Origin: Mycobacterium sp. 852002-40037_SCH5390672
Lineage (GTDB): Bacteria; Actinomycetota; Actinomycetes; Mycobacteriales; Mycobacteriaceae
Length of the DNA stretch: 64,000 bases
Direction of reading: 5' to 3'
Assembly: GCF_001665875.1 (NCBI RefSeq)
Contig: NZ_LZTA01000067.1
Coordinates: 1 to 64,000 of the forward strand
Made by a program: the position numbers and the translations under genes. The notes under the pieces are model-generated. The model ran no database searches, was not told the DNA's origin, and saw only the letters and a program-made list of their open reading frames with translations. Below, piece after piece: positions 60,717-64,000 of this stretch (position 1 is the first letter of the stretch; the number at the start of each line of letters is the position of its first letter).

Positions 60717-62536
60717 GTGATTTCCTGGCCGAATGTCGTGGCAAGCATGTCGGCGTCGTCCTCTCCCGCGGCGGCGCGGCGTCCGCGGCGAAGCCGGGTG
60801 TCGATGTAGTTGACCAAATGCGTTAGCGGGATGGTCAATAGCAGGTAGAAGAGACCGGCGGCCACCAACGGCGACAAGCTCCCGGTCTGTGCGTTGAGAT
60901 CTCGTCCCACCTGGAACAGTTCTCGCTGATCGGCGATCAGGCCGAGGAAGTAAACCAGCGCGGAGGCCTTCAACAGCCCGATCGCCTGATTGACCAGGGC
61001 GGGGAGCACGCGGCGGATTCCCTGCGGTACCACCACCAGGCGCATCGCGGTGACATAGCTGAAGCCGAGCGCCCGGGAGGCTTCCAGTTGTCCGGGGTCG
61101 ACGCTTTGAATTCCGGAGCGCAGAATCTCGCCGATGTAGGCGGCGGCCATCAATCCGAGTGCGGCAATGCCGAGCGGATAGGGATTTTTGTTGGTCAACC
61201 CACTGACCAATGGGCCGATGCCCATCCCGATGAGCAAGATGATCACCACTTCAGGCAGGCCGCGAAAGATGTCGGTGTATACCCGCGCCGGCCAGCGCAG
61301 CCAGCGCCGGTGCGAGATGCCGGCCATCGCCAGCACCATTCCGAACGCCAGGCCGATCACCAGGGCACTGTTGGTCAGGATCAAGGTATTGGGCAGCCCG
61401 GTGGTGAACAGAATCGGGATGGCTTGTCGGTACATGTCCCAGTCGAAGAAGGAATCACCCAGCTGGGCCAGTGGTGATTTCGGGGCGGGCGGGCCCGCCG
61501 GCGAACGGTGCTGTTTCGCGATGGCGGCGAAGTCCGGCAACTTCGGAATGGGCGCGGCTTTGGAGCCGGGTTTCCAGCCGGGCGGCATTGTCCGCGGCAC
61601 CCACTGGGTGTACAGGTGCGCCCAGGTGCCGTCGGCAATGACGGCGTCCAACCCGGAATTGAGCGCGTCAATCAACGGTGTATTGCCTCGAGCAACCGCA
61701 TAAGCCACGAAATTGCCTGGGCTGTAGGTGTTCGCGGTGACCACCGCCGGATCACCGGGGCGAATGACGGTCGCTGCGAGCGTCCCCGGCGCCACCCACG
61801 CATCGATCTGACGGGACTTGAGGCTCGCGTACAAGGTGGCAAAGCCGGGATATTTCACGGGTTGCAGATGCAATACGTCGACGACGTACGACTCCTCGAC
61901 GGTGCCTTGCACGACGCCGATGCGCTGGCCTGCCGCGAGGTCGCTGAATTTGTGGATCGTCGAACCAGGCGGCACCACCAGCGAATAGAAGCCGAAGTCG
62001 TAGCCGTTCGTGAAAGAAACCGTGTGCCGACGGGCGTCGGTGGCTTTCACCGCCGCCGAGCCGACGTCGAAGCGCCGGGACGCCACCTGGGCGAGCAACG
62101 CGGAAAAGTCGGTGCTGACGAAGCGGACTTGCAGACCCAGTTTGTCGGCGATGGCCCGCAGCAGTTGGTTGTCGAAGCCGCTGAATTCGCCGGTGGGATT
62201 GATGCAGATGTTGGGTGGGGCGTCCGACAGCGTGCCGACCGTCAGGACTCCCGGCACGCCGAGGCCCAAGGCGCCGACGTCGACGGCGCTGAGCGGCTCG
62301 ACGGACGCCGTTGTGTCGCGGTCATCCTCGCCGGTGGTCGGGTTCTCGGTCAGATCCTTGGGCAGGGACCTGGCGCTGTCTACCCCCGCGGGGGCACATT
62401 GATTCCAGTCGGCGGCCGCCGGGGCAACCGGTCCACCCAGCGAGATGCCGCACACCATCAGGACTGTCGCGGCCAGGCCGAATGCCCTTCCGCGGTGCTT
62501 GGTGTGCCGGCCCACGCGCGAACTCATCAGTGTCAC
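60713..62536 (-). CDS. Fused substrate-binding protein/permease of polar amino-acid ABC transporter
   Basis: 607 residues. Signal-type N-terminus (AFGLAATVLMVCGISLGGPV, about 18-40; an Asp/Trp/Cys follows but no clear lipobox). A periplasmic-binding-protein domain covers about 95-325 (GVPGVLTVGTLSDAPPNICI, SGFDNQLLRAIADKLGLQVR, ASRRFDVGSAAVKATDARRH, AGQRIGVVQGTVEE). A linker with IPKLPDFAAIAKQHR leads to a permease domain about 385-595 with the EAA loop (EASRALGFSYVTAMRLVVVP, QGIRRVLPALVNQ). GTG 62536 or ATG 62527. Fused binding-protein/permease proteins are known in actinobacteria; the substrate is probably glutamate/glutamine-like. Confidence 0.92.
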   Translation of the reverse strand: MTLMSSRVGRHTKHRGRAFGLAATVLMVCGISLGGPVAPAAADWNQCAPAGVDSARSLPKDLTENPTTGEDDRDTTASVEPLSAVDVGALGLGVPGVLTVGTLSDAPPNICINPTGEFSGFDNQLLRAIADKLGLQVRFVSTDFSALLAQVASRRFDVGSAAVKATDARRHTVSFTNGYDFGFYSLVVPPGSTIHKFSDLAAGQRIGVVQGTVEESYVVDVLHLQPVKYPGFATLYASLKSRQIDAWVAPGTLAATVIRPGDPAVVTANTYSPGNFVAYAVARGNTPLIDALNSGLDAVIADGTWAHLYTQWVPRTMPPGWKPGSKAAPIPKLPDFAAIAKQHRSPAGPPAPKSPLAQLGDSFFDWDMYRQAIPILFTTGLPNTLILTNSALVIGLAFGMVLAMAGISHRRWLRWPARVYTDIFRGLPEVVIILLIGMGIGPLVSGLTNKNPYPLGIAALGLMAAAYIGEILRSGIQSVDPGQLEASRALGFSYVTAMRLVVVPQGIRRVLPALVNQAIGLLKASALVYFLGLIADQRELFQVGRDLNAQTGSLSPLVAAGLFYLLLTIPLTHLVNYIDTRLRRGRRAAAGEDDADMLATTFGQEIT

Positions 62537-62576
62537 CGTAACGACTGAACGGCGACACGGCCCCTTCAGCGTCGGT

Positions 62577-63317
62577 TCAAAGGGCCAATGATGCTTCGCC
62601 GCAGATCGTATCCGCGTCGGCGATTATCTCCAGCGGGCCCGAAACGATCCGGGATTCGTCGTCGGGTGGGGTGAAGACCCGCCGCCGGTACAGTTCGGCA
62701 AGCATGGTCTGGGCCATCAGATAGGAGCGGTCGATGCACGCCGCCCGCGCGGCTACGGAGTCGCGCCGGTGTATCGCCGACGTCTCGTCTTCGTAGAAGG
62801 GCAGCATCTCGTCGCGCCCGCTCTGATAGGTCGTCCAAAAGAGGCGTGGAATCAGATTCTGCGAGGCGCGGATGGTGGCGTGGAGCCGCGGTCCGGCGTA
62901 CTCGTCGTTGAGCGTGCGCCGGTATTCGGCGGCGAGGTCGGTGAAGGCGCGCGAATCCTTGGCCGTGCGCAGCGAGCGCATGAGCGTATCGAGCTGTCCC
63001 AAGATCCGCGGCGTGGGATTGGTGGCCGCGCGTGCGGACGCAGTCCCATTGAGCAGTCCGTCGAGCTCGTGGTGCTCGAGAACGGTGGCTTCGTCGAACC
63101 GCTCGACGAAGGCGCCCCGGTGGTAACGCGTGGACACAATGCCGTCGTGTTCGAGCTGGACCAGCGCTTCTTGGATCGGGACCCGGCTGACTCCCAGGAC
63201 CAGCGCAATTTCGTTGCGGTCGACGCGGTCCCCGCTGCGCAGCTTTCCAGTCAGCAACAGGTGGAGGATATGCGAAACAACCAGGTCCTTTTCTTTGACC
63301 CCGTATTTCTTCGGCAT
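62577..63317 (-). CDS. GntR-family transcriptional regulator (Rv0043c type)
   Basis: 246 residues. N-terminal winged helix: [58 protein letters not shown] FadR-type C-terminal helical domain (FCD-like; [36 protein letters not shown]) follows. ATG 63317. Positional homologue of Rv0043c, which lies next to the oxidoreductase downstream in M. tuberculosis as well. The ligand is unknown. Confidence 0.92.
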   Translation of the reverse strand: MPKKYGVKEKDLVVSHILHLLLTGKLRSGDRVDRNEIALVLGVSRVPIQEALVQLEHDGIVSTRYHRGAFVERFDEATVLEHHELDGLLNGTASARAATNPTPRILGQLDTLMRSLRTAKDSRAFTDLAAEYRRTLNDEYAGPRLHATIRASQNLIPRLFWTTYQSGRDEMLPFYEDETSAIHRRDSVAARAACIDRSYLMAQTMLAELYRRRVFTPPDDESRIVSGPLEIIADADTICGEASLAL

Positions 63318-63436
63318 CTTTTCGTTGAGTCTCTTTCACACCCGGTGCGGCCATCTAGCGCTGCGAGTTTCTCACGAATTGATGCGTGCGTTTAGGTATT
63401 CGGCCAATGAACCTGACCCAAATGTGGCGGGGCCGT

Positions 63437-64000
63437 TTAACGGCTATTGCGCCACTTGCACAGAGCCTCGGCGGCGGTCAGGTCGTAGTCCGGACCGTTG
63501 ACGCCGACGGTCAACAGCGTCACGCCCAGCGCGGCGAGGCCTTCGGCGTTCGCGATTAACCCGTCGAGGCCCTCGCCACGGCGGACACCGCTGTTGTTCT
63601 CAACGCCGGCGGATCTCTCGATGGTGGACGGGTCGCGCCCGACGGCGGCGCAATGTTCATCCAGCACGGCCGCCGCGGCCGGATAGGTCTCGACCGTGGT
63701 GAAGCCGTGCCAGATGTCGCCGTATTCGGCGACCATTCGCAGTGTCTTTCGCGGGCCCTTGCCGCCGATCAGGATTGGAAGGTCGCGGGTGGGAGCGGGG
63801 TTCAGTTTGCCCAGCCGCTCTTTGATCCGGGGCAGTGCGGTCGCCAGGTCGTCCAGGCGACTGCCGACGGTACCGAATTCGTAGCCGTACTCGTCGTAGT
63901 CCTTTTGTTTCCAGCCCGAACCGATGCCCAGGATGAGTCGGCCGTCGCAGATGTGGTCGACGGTGCGAGCCATATCGGCCAGCAACTCAGGATTGCGGTA
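63437..64000 (-). CDS. Luciferase-like F420-dependent oxidoreductase, N-terminus cut by window edge
   Basis: The last 187 codons of a luciferase-like monooxygenase (LLM) family protein; the frame is still open at base 64000 (YRNPELLADMARTVD), so the start lies outside. Motifs DHICDGRLILGIGSGWKQKD, GSRLDDLATALPRIKERL and DLPILIGGKGPRKTLRMVAE are typical of F420-dependent LLM enzymes in mycobacteria (Rv0044c type). The gene ends 120 nt before the GntR gene. The substrate is unknown. Confidence 0.9.
   Translation of the reverse strand, partial: YRNPELLADMARTVDHICDGRLILGIGSGWKQKDYDEYGYEFGTVGSRLDDLATALPRIKERLGKLNPAPTRDLPILIGGKGPRKTLRMVAEYGDIWHGFTTVETYPAAAAVLDEHCAAVGRDPSTIERSAGVENNSGVRRGEGLDGLIANAEGLAALGVTLLTVGVNGPDYDLTAAEALCKWRNSR

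Overview
The window is the replication-origin neighbourhood of a Mycobacterium chromosome, most likely a slow grower. The gene order matches, from memory, M. tuberculosis Rv3913-Rv3924c followed by Rv0001-Rv0044c: trxB-trxC-cwlM, parB-parA-rsmG-jag-yidC-yidD-rnpA-rpmH, oriC, dnaA-dnaN-recF-dciA-gyrB-gyrA, tRNA-Ile and tRNA-Ala, cwsA-ppiA-crgA, the fhaA-fhaB-pstP-rodA-pbpA-pknA-pknB operon, tRNA-Leu, whiB5, an Rv0023-Rv0030-like block, mtc28, leuS. Base composition is high-GC, and many starts are GTG or TTG. No species is assigned; gyrA carries no intein.

Layout. 1-2222 (+): thioredoxin system and CwlM. 2155-8646 (-): a GNAT-like gene, then the segregation/membrane-insertion/tRNA-processing genes ending at rpmH. 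Two perfect parS sites lie inside parA and at the rsmG start codon. 8647-9245 and 10782-11347 are the two non-coding blocks flanking dnaA: the promoter/leader and oriC. 9246-20168 (+): replication and topoisomerase genes. 20239-20533: tRNA-Ile and tRNA-Ala, followed by a TetR/P450 pair that I do not expect here from M. tuberculosis. 22514-26162: division and folding genes and trpG. 26140-35939 (-): the cell-shape and Ser/Thr phosphorylation operon, in which five consecutive gene junctions are 4-nt start/stop overlaps.

36192-43715 is the accessory stretch after tRNA-Leu. It holds an orphan immunity-like gene, SnoaL and DinB proteins, a 613-residue multidomain protein with the architecture of a polymorphic toxin, its tightly linked low-GC putative immunity gene, and GNAT, pirin and acyl-CoA dehydrogenase genes. 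The toxin/immunity pair is the most interesting system in the window.

43809-50993: whiB5 and a divergent XRE regulator, then an NlpC/P60 protein and a run of mycobacterium-specific genes. Three of these genes share a recurring domain, one is EspC/DUF2580-like, and one has repeated TQVIP motifs. A 33-bp exact direct repeat marks the point (about 51.0 kb) where M. tuberculosis has bioF2-acpA-fadD34. 51088-64000: conserved flank (Rv0036c-Rv0044c type) with an inserted SDR gene and a polar-amino-acid-type ABC transporter whose substrate-binding protein is fused to the permease.

The genes group into three functions: origin firing and segregation (dnaA/oriC/parS/parAB), septal and polar wall synthesis under PknA/PknB/PstP control (cwlM, fhaA, pbpA, rodA, crgA, cwsA), and an accessory island probably involved in inter-bacterial competition. 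All homology statements rest on reading the translated sequences and on memory of the families; no search was run.
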